Assembly: GCA_963736525.1 (NCBI GenBank)
Contig: CAVTPF010000002.1
Coordinates: forward strand, 129,176-193,175
Source: Bog-473 sp963736525
GTDB lineage: Bacteria; Actinomycetota; Acidimicrobiia; Acidimicrobiales; RAAP-2
Direction: 5' to 3'
DNA length: 64,000 nucleotides
The translations under genes were made by a program, and so were the position numbers. The notes beneath the pieces were generated by a model. That model did not search any database. It saw only the letters and a program-made list of their open reading frames with translations, and was not told the DNA's origin. Shown here piece after piece: positions 52,744 to 60,011 of this stretch. How positions within the stretch are numbered: the stretch's first letter is position 1; each line of letters opens with the position of its first letter.

Positions 52744-52798
52744 CGCCCGGTCGCACTCCCTGCATCCCGTCGGCGCCCGGGGTGCGCCGCCCCACCGC

Positions 52799-54310
52799 AT
52801 GACCCTCCCCACCCCCTCGCCCCGGGCCCGCTTCGCCCCGTCCCCGACCGGCTACTTCCACGTGGGCAGCGCGCGGGCCGCGCTGTTCAACTGGCTCTTC
52901 GTGCGCCGGCTCGGCGGCACGTTCATCCTGCGGATTGAGGACACCGACGAGGCGCGCAACCGGCCGGAGTGGACCGACGGGATCATCTCGGCCCTGGACT
53001 GGCTCGGCATGGCGCCCGACGAGGGCCCCTATTTCCAGTCGGAACAGGCGGAGGCCCACCAGGCCGCCATCGAGGCGCTGTGGGCCAGCGGCGCCCTCTA
53101 CGCCTGTGGCTGCACGCGAGAGCAGATTGACGAGCGGACGAGGCTGCGGGCGGCGGCGGGAGACCCCACGCCGGGCTACGACGGGTTCTGTCGCGACCTC
53201 GGCCTGCCGCGGGGGGAGGGGCGGGCGTTGCGCTTCCGCACGCCCGACGAGGGCGTCGTGCGCGTCGACGACCTGGTGCGCGGGGAGGTGGAGTTCCCCC
53301 AGCGGGCCCTCGAGGACTTCATCTGCGTGAAGGGCAACGGCAAGCCCCTCTTCGTCCTCGCCAACGCGGTGGACGACCGCACCATGGCGATCACGCACGT
53401 GATCCGCGGGGAGGACCAGTTGCCGACCACGCCGCGGCAGATCATGCTGTGGGGGGCGCTCAACGCGGCGGAGGGCACCGACCTGGTGCTGCCGGCGTAC
53501 GCGCACCTGCCGCTGCTGGTGAACGAACGCGGAAAGAAGCTCTCCAAGCGGCGGGACCCGGTGGCGGTCGAGATGTACCGGGAGCAGGGCTATCTGCCCA
53601 CGGCCTTCCGCAATTACCTGGCGCTGCTCGGGTGGAGCCCCGGCGACGAGGAGATCGTGCCGGTCGAGGTCCTCATCGAGCGCTTCCGGCTCGAGGACGT
53701 GCAGCGCTCGCCGGCCACCTTCGACACCAAGAAGCTGAGCCACATGAACGGCGTGTACATACGCGAGCTGGCGGTGGACGATTTCATCGCGGCGGCGCGC
53801 CCGTGGGTCGACCCGATGGAGGGCGAGTGGGCGCCCGGCGGCTGGCGCGACCCCGACACCGGCGCGCCGGCGACGGACCCGCCGGCCTGGTCGCCGGAGC
53901 GCTTCAACGCCGCGACCTTCGCGGCGCTGGCCCCGGTGACCCAGGAGCGCGTCGTGACACTCGGCGAGGTGCCGGCGCTCGTCGAGTTCCTCTTCCTGCC
54001 GGACGCGCCCGAGGATGCCGAGAGTTGGCACAAGGCGGTGGCGGGCGACGAGCTCGCGCCGCGCATCCTCTCCGACGCCCTGGCCGCCTATGCGACATGC
54101 CCCTGGGACAAGGACGCGCTCCACCAGGTGACGCTCGCCCTCGCCGAGGCGGTGGGCCGCAAGCTCGGCAAGGCCCAGGCGCCCATCCGGGTGGCCGTGA
54201 TGGGGCGCACGACGGGCCTGCCGCTGTTCGACTCGCTGGCGGTGCTCGGCCGCGACGAGACGTGCCGCCGCCTGGCGGCCGCGCTCGCCCGGCTCGCCCC
54301 CGCTGGCTGA
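52799..54310 (+). CDS. gltX: Glutamyl-tRNA synthetase
   Basis: 503-residue class I aaRS. N-terminal RFAPSPTGYFHVGSARAALFNWLF contains the HIGH-like HVGS, and GKKLSKRRDPV the KMSKS-like KLSKR; LRIEDTDEAR and ICVKGNGKPLFVLANAVDD are typical of GluRS. It charges tRNA-Glu and, in actinobacteria, also tRNA-Gln for later amidation by GatCAB. tRNA-Gln and tRNA-Glu genes lie just downstream at 55.6-55.8 kb. The stop overlaps the next ATG. Confidence 0.96.
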   Translation: MTLPTPSPRARFAPSPTGYFHVGSARAALFNWLFVRRLGGTFILRIEDTDEARNRPEWTDGIISALDWLGMAPDEGPYFQSEQAEAHQAAIEALWASGALYACGCTREQIDERTRLRAAAGDPTPGYDGFCRDLGLPRGEGRALRFRTPDEGVVRVDDLVRGEVEFPQRALEDFICVKGNGKPLFVLANAVDDRTMAITHVIRGEDQLPTTPRQIMLWGALNAAEGTDLVLPAYAHLPLLVNERGKKLSKRRDPVAVEMYREQGYLPTAFRNYLALLGWSPGDEEIVPVEVLIERFRLEDVQRSPATFDTKKLSHMNGVYIRELAVDDFIAAARPWVDPMEGEWAPGGWRDPDTGAPATDPPAWSPERFNAATFAALAPVTQERVVTLGEVPALVEFLFLPDAPEDAESWHKAVAGDELAPRILSDALAAYATCPWDKDALHQVTLALAEAVGRKLGKAQAPIRVAVMGRTTGLPLFDSLAVLGRDETCRRLAAALARLAPAG

Positions 54311-54930
54311 TGCTGCTCGCACCGATCCGGTGGGCGCTGCGCATCGTCGCGCTCGTCCTGGCGGCGATCGTCCTGTACTTCGGCGTGACACTGGTGCAGG
54401 TGTGGCTGACCTCGCGCCAGTACGACCCGCATCCGGCGGGCGCCATCCTCGTCATGGGGGCGGCGCAGTACGACTGCGTGCCGACACTGGACCTGCAGGC
54501 CCGCCTCGACGAGGCCCTCAAGCTCTACCGGGAGGGCTACGCCCATCTGATCATGGTGACCGGGAACAAGAAGCCGGGGGACAGGTGCACCGAGGCGCAG
54601 TCCGGGGCGATGTACCTGAAGAGCAAGGGCGTGCCGGCATCGGACATCCTGCAGGCGGGTGGCGACGACAGCTACGAGAACATCGCCGACGCCGAGCCGG
54701 CGCTGGCGGCACACGACGCGAAGGTCGTGCTCGTCACGACGGACCCCTTCCACGAGGACCGCTCCATGGCCATCGCGTCGGGCCTGTCGCTCTCCCCGTC
54801 ACCCACGCCGACCCAGACGTCGCCCATCACGGGCTGGTCGACCCTGCCCTACTTCTTGAAGGAGGCGGTGGGCGTCGGCTTCGGCCGGATCATCGGGTAC
54901 GACCACCTGGAGTGGTTGCACGACGCCTGA
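54310..54930 (+). CDS. DUF218/YdcF-like membrane-anchored protein
   Basis: 206 residues: an N-terminal membrane helix (ALRIVALVLAAIVLYFGVTLVQVWL) and a DUF218 domain with GAILVMGAAQYD, HLIMVTGNKKPGD and KVVLVTTDPFHEDRSMAIASGL. Related proteins (YdcF, SanA) bind nucleotides or affect envelope integrity; the reaction is unknown. The ATG overlaps the gltX stop (TGATG), so it is co-translated with gltX. Confidence 0.87.
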   Translation: MLLAPIRWALRIVALVLAAIVLYFGVTLVQVWLTSRQYDPHPAGAILVMGAAQYDCVPTLDLQARLDEALKLYREGYAHLIMVTGNKKPGDRCTEAQSGAMYLKSKGVPASDILQAGGDDSYENIADAEPALAAHDAKVVLVTTDPFHEDRSMAIASGLSLSPSPTPTQTSPITGWSTLPYFLKEAVGVGFGRIIGYDHLEWLHDA

Positions 54931-54952
54931 GCGCCACCGGGCCCCGGACAGG

Positions 54953-55444
54953 TCAGCTCGTGGTGGTGGCGCCGGCGGGGAGCGGCGGGACCTTGAAGGA
55001 GATCCTGACGACGGTGCCGAGCCCGCCGGCGGTCCCGATCCCCAGCACGCAGGTCTCGTGTCCTGGCGTACCGCAGTAGCCGTCGCCGACGATGCCGGCC
55101 TCGACGTGGAAGCGGGCGGAGAAGGCGCCGTTGCGCCCGACCCGGAGCGCCTGGGCCTCGGTGACGTCGCAGTGGGGCGTGTCGGTGGAGGGGTTCATGC
55201 GCCCCTGCACGGCGGCCGTGCACTCGGTGACGAACCATGTCTGGGGGTCGCCGTGGAGCGACCTCTGGAGGCCGCGGCCGGCGATGGTGACGCTCTGCCC
55301 GTCGACCAGGCCCCGGCTGGGGCTGACGGTGACCGAGAGGCCCGAGGCACCCGCCGCTCTCACGGGGGTGGCCAGGAGGACGGCGCTGACCAGGCCGGAC
55401 ACGAGGCCGGCCACGATGACTCCCGCTGCCGACCACCGATGCAT
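54953..55444 (-). CDS. Secreted neocarzinostatin-like beta-sandwich protein
   Basis: 163 residues with a signal peptide (VIVAGLVSGLVSAVLLATPVRAAG) and a mature domain starting LSVTVSPSRGLVDGQSVTIAGRGL, which resembles the neocarzinostatin/macromomycin apoprotein family. Cysteines in VTECTAAV, PHCDV, DGYCGTP and ETCVLG could form two disulfides as in that fold. Family members bind enediynes or have unknown roles; no enediyne genes are in view. Start chosen at the ATG giving the signal peptide. Confidence 0.65.
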   Translation of the reverse strand: MHRWSAAGVIVAGLVSGLVSAVLLATPVRAAGASGLSVTVSPSRGLVDGQSVTIAGRGLQRSLHGDPQTWFVTECTAAVQGRMNPSTDTPHCDVTEAQALRVGRNGAFSARFHVEAGIVGDGYCGTPGHETCVLGIGTAGGLGTVVRISFKVPPLPAGATTTS

Positions 55445-55592
55445 GCCCCTGACCTCCGAGCCGGGGTCGCCACCTGAGAACCCGGACGCCGCATCATTCC
55501 ATCGGCGACCGTGCGATACAACGCGGCCCCCTCCCAGGTCAGCCGGACGATCTCGCCCCGGAGGCCGTCGGCTAATCTGAACCTCCACCCAT

Positions 55593-55664
55593 TCGGGGGT
55601 GGTGTAATCGGCAACACGACTGGTTCTGGTCCAGTTATTGAGGGTTCGAGTCCTTCCCCCCGAG
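55593..55664 (+). tRNA. tRNA-Gln (anticodon CTG)
   Basis: 72 nt cloverleaf: acceptor TCGGGGG pairs with CCCCCGA (55657-55663), anticodon stem ACTGG/CCAGT around loop TTCTGGT gives CTG, and the T arm is GAGGG-TTCGAGT-CCTTC. CCA is not encoded. It follows gltX closely, and its product would be charged first with Glu. Confidence 0.93.
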
Positions 55665-55703
55665 CACCGGCGGCATCCATCAGCGTGATGGAGACCTCCG
55701 CTC

Positions 55704-55776
55704 GGCCCCATCGTCTAGAGGCCTAGGACACCACCCTCTCAAGGTGGCGACACGGGTTCGAATCCCGTTGGGGCTG
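55704..55776 (+). tRNA. tRNA-Glu (anticodon CTC), integration target
   Basis: 73 nt: acceptor GGCCCCA/TGGGGCT, anticodon stem CCACC/GGTGG around CTCTCAA gives CTC, T arm CGGG-TTCGAAT-CCCG. Its 3' part, from the anticodon loop onward, is repeated at 62660-62701 and is the attachment site of the integrative element. The gene stays intact at the left junction. Confidence 0.95.
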
Positions 55777-55777
55777 C
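55736..55777 (+). repeat. Left attachment site (attL core), 42 bp
   Basis: From CTCTCAAGG in the tRNA-Glu anticodon loop to the C after the discriminator base. Identical to 62660-62701. The flanking bases diverge immediately on both sides, which defines the core. Confidence 0.95.
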
Positions 55778-55837
55778 AAAGGAATACCCAGTTCAGAGGC
55801 GGAATCTGAGGGGACTCGTTCACAAGCATCAAGCCAA

Positions 55838-55878
55838 TTGCCCAACCGTTTGCCCAACCATTCAGATAGAGTTGGGCA
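55838..55878. promoter_or_regulatory. Putative integrase arm-type sites, left end
   Basis: TTGCCCAACC at 55838-55847 and again at 55850-55859 (12-bp period), then the inverted copy GTTGGGCA at 55871-55878, 61 bp inside attL and just upstream of the integrase gene. The right end has the same arrangement with the related sequence TTGTCCATCC. They may bind the integrase N-terminal domain, or regulate int. Confidence 0.5.
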
Positions 55879-55907
55879 GACCCTGTGGACAAGGTGGAGA
55901 CAGCAGC

Positions 55908-57068
55908 ATGCCGGGCTCGATGCGCCAACGAGGTGAGAACTCGTGGAATTTGAGGGTCTATGCAGGCCGCGATCCGGTTACTGGACGCAAGATCTCGGTC
56001 GAGCGGACGGTCCGCGGGAACAAACGCGAGGCATCGAAAGTGCTTGCGGCCATGGTGGCAGAGGTCGACCGACGACCCGCCACGACCGCAGGGAAGAACA
56101 CGGTCGCCGTGCTGTGTCGTGAATGGCTCGACCACGCTGCCCCGAGCTTCTCGCCTAAGACCGTCGAGACCACACGGATGTACATCGAGGACCCGATTAT
56201 CCCCGTCCTCGGGTCGGTCCCCGTCGCAAAACTGACGCCGGCTGACCTCGATCGCTTCTACCGCCAACTCCTTGAGGTGGGTCGCTCCCGAGGTCCTTAC
56301 GCACCGGCAACCATTCGACGCGTGCACGGCATCATTCGAAGAGCGCTGACTCAAGGGGTCCGGTGGGGGTGGATCAGCCACAACCCGGCGATTGACGCAT
56401 CGCCTCCCCGGGTCCCTCTGAAGGAACTGAAACCACCTGATCCCGGCCAGGTCGTTCAACTCTTCCGTCTTGCTCAGGATTCGGACCCTGACCTCGCCAC
56501 GTTCATCATTCTCGCGGCGTCATCAGGCGCTCGGCGAGGCGAGCTTCTGGCCCTACGTTGGCGAGACATCGATCTCGAACGAGGGAGGCTGTCCATCGAG
56601 CGCGGCATCGTACGAGTTGACGACCGCCTCATAGAGCAGGGTACGAAGACACATCAAGGTCGCCGCGTCTCGTTGGACTCGACCACGGTCGCCGCTCTGA
56701 AAGCCCACGAACTGTTGGTGACGGAGCGAGCGCTGGCAGCATCAGCCCTTATCGGCCCAGAGAGTTTCGTCTTCAGCAAAGCCATCGATGGATCCTCGCC
56801 ATGGCACCCGGACTCGACGTCTCGAGCATTTCGAAGAATCTGTCAACAAGCCGGGATTACAGGCGTTCGCCTGCATGATCTCCGTCACTATGTGGCAACC
56901 CGGCTCCTAGCGGCCGGGGTTGATGTGCGCACCGTTGCTGGGCGATTGGGTCATCGAAATCCGAGCACGACACTAAATGTCTATTCGCACTTTGTTCCCG
57001 AGGCTGATCAAGATGCTGCGGACGCGCTCGGCCGGATCTTTGACGCCGCTGATCCAACTCTTACCTAA
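55908..57068 (+). CDS. Tyrosine recombinase / site-specific integrase
   Basis: 386 residues: N-terminal arm-binding-type domain (SWNLRVYAGRDPVTGRKISVERTVRGNKREA), a core-binding SAM-like domain (about 75-165) and a catalytic domain with Arg in SSGARRGELLALRWRDID, Lys in GTKTHQGRRVSLD, HDLRHYVATRLL, LGHRNPSTT and Tyr in LNVYSHF: the full R-K-H-R-H-Y set. It integrates and excises the element at the tRNA-Glu 42-bp core. ATG at 55908 with GGTGGAG upstream. Codon use is less GC-biased than chromosomal neighbours. Confidence 0.95.
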   Translation: MPGSMRQRGENSWNLRVYAGRDPVTGRKISVERTVRGNKREASKVLAAMVAEVDRRPATTAGKNTVAVLCREWLDHAAPSFSPKTVETTRMYIEDPIIPVLGSVPVAKLTPADLDRFYRQLLEVGRSRGPYAPATIRRVHGIIRRALTQGVRWGWISHNPAIDASPPRVPLKELKPPDPGQVVQLFRLAQDSDPDLATFIILAASSGARRGELLALRWRDIDLERGRLSIERGIVRVDDRLIEQGTKTHQGRRVSLDSTTVAALKAHELLVTERALAASALIGPESFVFSKAIDGSSPWHPDSTSRAFRRICQQAGITGVRLHDLRHYVATRLLAAGVDVRTVAGRLGHRNPSTTLNVYSHFVPEADQDAADALGRIFDAADPTLT

Positions 57069-57101
57069 CTGAGTTAGCCGTTCGAGGTCCCTAAAGCACG
57101 T

Positions 57102-57239
57102 ATGTCAGCTGCGCCGATCTACAACCAGAGCCAGTTCGATGCCATCGCCAAGTCGTCACTCGACAGCAGGCTCAGAAGGACCCTCGGTTTCACTACGCTA
57201 ATGAGCTGTTTCGCCGAGGCTGTTGCAGAGACTGCCTGA
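57102..57239 (+). CDS. Possible 45-residue small protein
   Basis: Short frame after the integrase gene encoding a 45-residue peptide beginning MSAAPIYNQSQFDAIAKSS. No family recognised and no strong ribosome site, so this may be a chance frame or the remnant of a longer gene. The rest of 57069-57329 shows no other feature. Confidence 0.25.
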   Translation: MSAAPIYNQSQFDAIAKSSLDSRLRRTLGFTTLMSCFAEAVAETA

Positions 57240-57329
57240 ATTAGGCAGGCGTTCTGGGGCAGCCGCTGACCCTGTCGCGCGAAAGGACCCCAGCGGGAGA
57301 CACGGGAGCTAGTTAACCGAGCCGCTGCC

Positions 57330-57971
57330 TCAGATTTTCTTTACTGCAATTGCATCGGCTCGCAAACGGGGAATGGCACGCCAACGCCAGGTATAGCCGT
57401 GGCGGGCTGCGAAGCTCCGTGCGATCGCTCGGTGGTTTAGAACTTTGTCGGCGTCAGTGAGAGCCACATGCACCTCTTCTAAGCCGGCAGATTGGGTCGC
57501 GGCCACAATCCGTTCCTCAAGAAAAGAGCCGATGCCTTGTTTGCGAAATGGGGGCATCACATACAGCTCCCTAACCTCGGAAACCCCCCGCTCGGGGTCT
57601 GAGCACACGAAGGCCCATCCCATCCTCAGTCCGATTCCGTTGCGGACCTGCAGGACGAGCATCTCGGAGCCGTCTGTGCGAGAGATCGTCTCAACCTGCT
57701 CAAGCGTCCAGTGGTCGCCCGCTCGACATCCTTTGATGGGCCGCTCGACGAATGGGGCCTCGAGCATCCATTCAGCACGCACTACACGCGGGTCAGATGA
57801 TTCAAATGAAACAAGCTTGCCGGTGGGGTCACCGGTCCTCGGGAGTTCGGTGGTCTGCTCCCACGCCATCTTGAGCTTCAACGTTGCCGCGTTCAACTGT
57901 GACCTGTTCAATCGTGACTCATTTCCCCAGCACCAGTTAGGGCATAACAGTCCGAGGTTGTCTGGCGTCAC
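57330..57971 (-). CDS. GNAT family N-acetyltransferase, element cargo
   Basis: 213 residues. GNAT signature in SEVRELYVMPPFRKQGIGSFLEERIVAATQSAG, where the acetyl-CoA loop reads RKQGIG, followed by HRAIARSFAARHGYTWR near the C-terminus. The N-terminal ~35 residues look unrelated, and an internal ATG (MAWEQTTEL) may be the true start. It may acetylate a small molecule or peptide; a resistance or toxin-type role cannot be judged. It faces the integrase gene. Confidence 0.78.
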   Translation of the reverse strand: MTPDNLGLLCPNWCWGNESRLNRSQLNAATLKLKMAWEQTTELPRTGDPTGKLVSFESSDPRVVRAEWMLEAPFVERPIKGCRAGDHWTLEQVETISRTDGSEMLVLQVRNGIGLRMGWAFVCSDPERGVSEVRELYVMPPFRKQGIGSFLEERIVAATQSAGLEEVHVALTDADKVLNHRAIARSFAARHGYTWRWRAIPRLRADAIAVKKI

Positions 57972-58338
57972 CCGGCCAGCCCCCTGTCGTCCTGGAAGAC
58001 GGCTTCAGTAGCGCTTCAAATGACGCATTTGGTGCGCAAGGGCGCCTCTCAAGAGCAGGCTCTTTGAGCGCTTTGTCAATCGCGCGGGAGTTGGTTTCGC
58101 CTGAGAAGCGAAAGCACAGCCGGAACACAGCAGCAGCTAGCGCTCCGATAATGACCCTTCACCATTGCAATGTGTAGCCAGCAACCGGCCAAGCTCCTCG
58201 CGGTACAAACGGGTGGTCACGATGCCCGAAAGCGGTACCGATGCCGACCGCGATATAGAGGAATAGAACCACGAGCATCAATAAACTGACATCACGTATT
58301 TGCCAGCGGAAGTCTCCTTCATTTTGGCTTTCACCCAC
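57937..58338 (-). pseudogene. Small membrane protein gene broken by an in-frame TGA
   Basis: Reading from a GTG at 58338, one frame encodes a polar start (GESQNEGDFRWQIRDV), a membrane helix LLMLVVLFLYIAVGIGTAFG and PRGAWPVAGYTLQW, then TGA at 58159-58161. The same frame continues at once with a second membrane helix (VIIGALAAAVFRL) and a polar tail FSGETNSRAIDKALKEPALE. Two helices in one frame on either side of a single stop suggest a nonsense mutation in a two-helix membrane protein. TGA read-through is less likely. The far tail overlaps the GNAT start and may be non-coding. Confidence 0.4.
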
Positions 58339-58565
58339 ATATGGAGGATGCTCGCCCGCACTCCACGAAGAGCATCAACGGCGAATCCGAGGGGAGCTGT
58401 AGCCCCAGCGCAAGCCGTCCTGGCCAAGAGGGTTTGCCGATGCCGGTTTTTCTACTGCCGACCGTCTCGACCGATACCTGAGGAGGAAACTAAACGCCCA
58501 TTGCCGAACCCTGATGCCGTGGTTAGAGTCCGACCAGGGCAAGCATCAAGCGGTGGAGGCGGTCA

Positions 58566-59948
58566 ATGGCGGATGAGCCAGCAGTACCCCCAGCGGATCA
58601 AGCCCCTGTGGCGGATCCTCCACCAGCACCAGCACCAGCACCAGCACCAGCACCAGCGGCTCCGGCAGCGTCGGTGGCAGCGACGCCGGCGCCCGCAGCG
58701 GGCGGAGGTGGTCAACCGCCAGCGCGACCACGAACGCCGATCTGGCTCTACGCGTCGTGGGCGATTGCCGCAGGGTTTGCCGTCTGGGCACTGGTCGCCG
58801 CGATCAACCGTCAGTGGGCGCAGGTTCTCGCTGCGGGCATCGTCTCATTGGCGGTCGGACTTCTCGCGCTCCTTGGGGGAGAGCCTTATGGCGCCCTGGC
58901 GCCGGTCGTTGGTCACGACGGACGCACCTCGACGTCCAAAGCCCAAAGCGCCATGTGGACCCTTCTGCTCGTCTGGGGCATGTCGTTCTTGTTGGGGCAA
59001 CACGTGTTCGAGCATCAAGACATCAACGCGGTACTCCCGAGTGACTCATGGGATCAATACCTCGTAGTGCTGGGCGGGCCCTTTGCGGCGGCCGTGCTCG
59101 CGAAGGGCATTGTCACCACACAGACGGCCAACGGGACGTTGACGAAGACGACGCTACCTCCCACCGATCAGGCAAACATCGCGCAGGTCGTTCAGAACGA
59201 CAGCAATCAGACCGATCTCGTCGATTCCCAGTACTTCTTATTCAATGTCGTGGCGATCGTCTACTTCATCGTGGAGATAGCCGCCAAGCCCGTGCTGCCC
59301 GTGCTGCCCGCTCCACTGCTTGCTGTGACATCAGGTGCCGCTGCACTCTACGTGGGAAACAAGGCTGTCAGCACCAACAAACCCAATATCACCTCCGTGC
59401 TTCCTTTGAGTCCGGGGGCCGGCGACGAGTTGACGATTGTCGGGAGCAACCTCCTCGGAGGTGGGTCGGCCGATGACCTCAGCGTGCAGCTCGCTGGTGT
59501 AGGCCCACTCACGATCGCGTCCGATCCAGCTCCAACTGATAGCACGATCGTGGCAACCCTCCCGGTCGTTGCGCCGACTGGTAGTGCGTCGATCACGGTG
59601 GTCAACGCCGACGGGAACAGCAGCGATCCATGGACGTCGCTCAGCATTGCGAGCGCCGCCCCGGCGATCATCGGACTCGGGTCTGCCACTGTGACGCCTG
59701 GAAGTCCGCTGACCGTCTACGGGACCAAGCTGACTAGTGCACTGGCTCCCGCAGTGGGCGCACCGCAAGCAACCGTCCTCTTTGACGGCGGCAATGCCGC
59801 TACCGGAGACGTCGGTCAGGCGCCGGGTGATGTCGGGGCTCAGATGGTCGAGGTGGATGTCCCGGCTGGCGTTACCGGGCCGCAGACCTCCATCACTGTC
59901 GTGGTGAGCGGTGTGGCGAGCCAGCCTTTCGTGGCGTACGTCGCATAG
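58566..59948 (+). CDS. Multi-TM protein with C-terminal IPT/TIG-like domains, element cargo
   Basis: 460 residues. Order: Pro-Ala-rich N-terminus (PAPAPA from a 6-bp repeat), about five membrane segments (WLYASWAIAAGFAVWALVAAI; VLAAGIVSLAVGLLALLGG; MWTLLLVWGMSFLLG; YLVVLGGPFAAAVL; YFLFNVVAIVYFIVEIA), then two Ig-like IPT/TIG repeats: ITSVLPLSPGAGDELTIVGSNL and AAPAIIGLGSATVTPGSPLTVYGTKL. IPT domains usually lie on surface or secreted proteins. No enzyme motif is seen. GGTGGAGG lies before the ATG. It is followed by the second large cargo gene 63 bp later, probably one operon. Confidence 0.75.
   Translation: MADEPAVPPADQAPVADPPPAPAPAPAPAPAAPAASVAATPAPAAGGGGQPPARPRTPIWLYASWAIAAGFAVWALVAAINRQWAQVLAAGIVSLAVGLLALLGGEPYGALAPVVGHDGRTSTSKAQSAMWTLLLVWGMSFLLGQHVFEHQDINAVLPSDSWDQYLVVLGGPFAAAVLAKGIVTTQTANGTLTKTTLPPTDQANIAQVVQNDSNQTDLVDSQYFLFNVVAIVYFIVEIAAKPVLPVLPAPLLAVTSGAAALYVGNKAVSTNKPNITSVLPLSPGAGDELTIVGSNLLGGGSADDLSVQLAGVGPLTIASDPAPTDSTIVATLPVVAPTGSASITVVNADGNSSDPWTSLSIASAAPAIIGLGSATVTPGSPLTVYGTKLTSALAPAVGAPQATVLFDGGNAATGDVGQAPGDVGAQMVEVDVPAGVTGPQTSITVVVSGVASQPFVAYVA
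58621..58656. repeat. 6-bp tandem repeat (CACCAG), 6 copies
   Basis: Perfect array encoding Pro-Ala dipeptides at the N-terminus of the IPT-domain membrane protein. Such arrays change length easily. Confidence 0.97.
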
Positions 59949-60011
59949 GGCCCGACTCCAGAGGTCGGTTGCGGCGTGTTGGGCATCTCTGAGGGGCATA
60001 ACCGGCGATCG

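Noticed and set aside
58159..58161. TGA decoded as an amino acid in the element
   Set aside because: Other genes in the window use TGA as a normal stop, and no selenocysteine-type hairpin is evident; a nonsense mutation is simpler.
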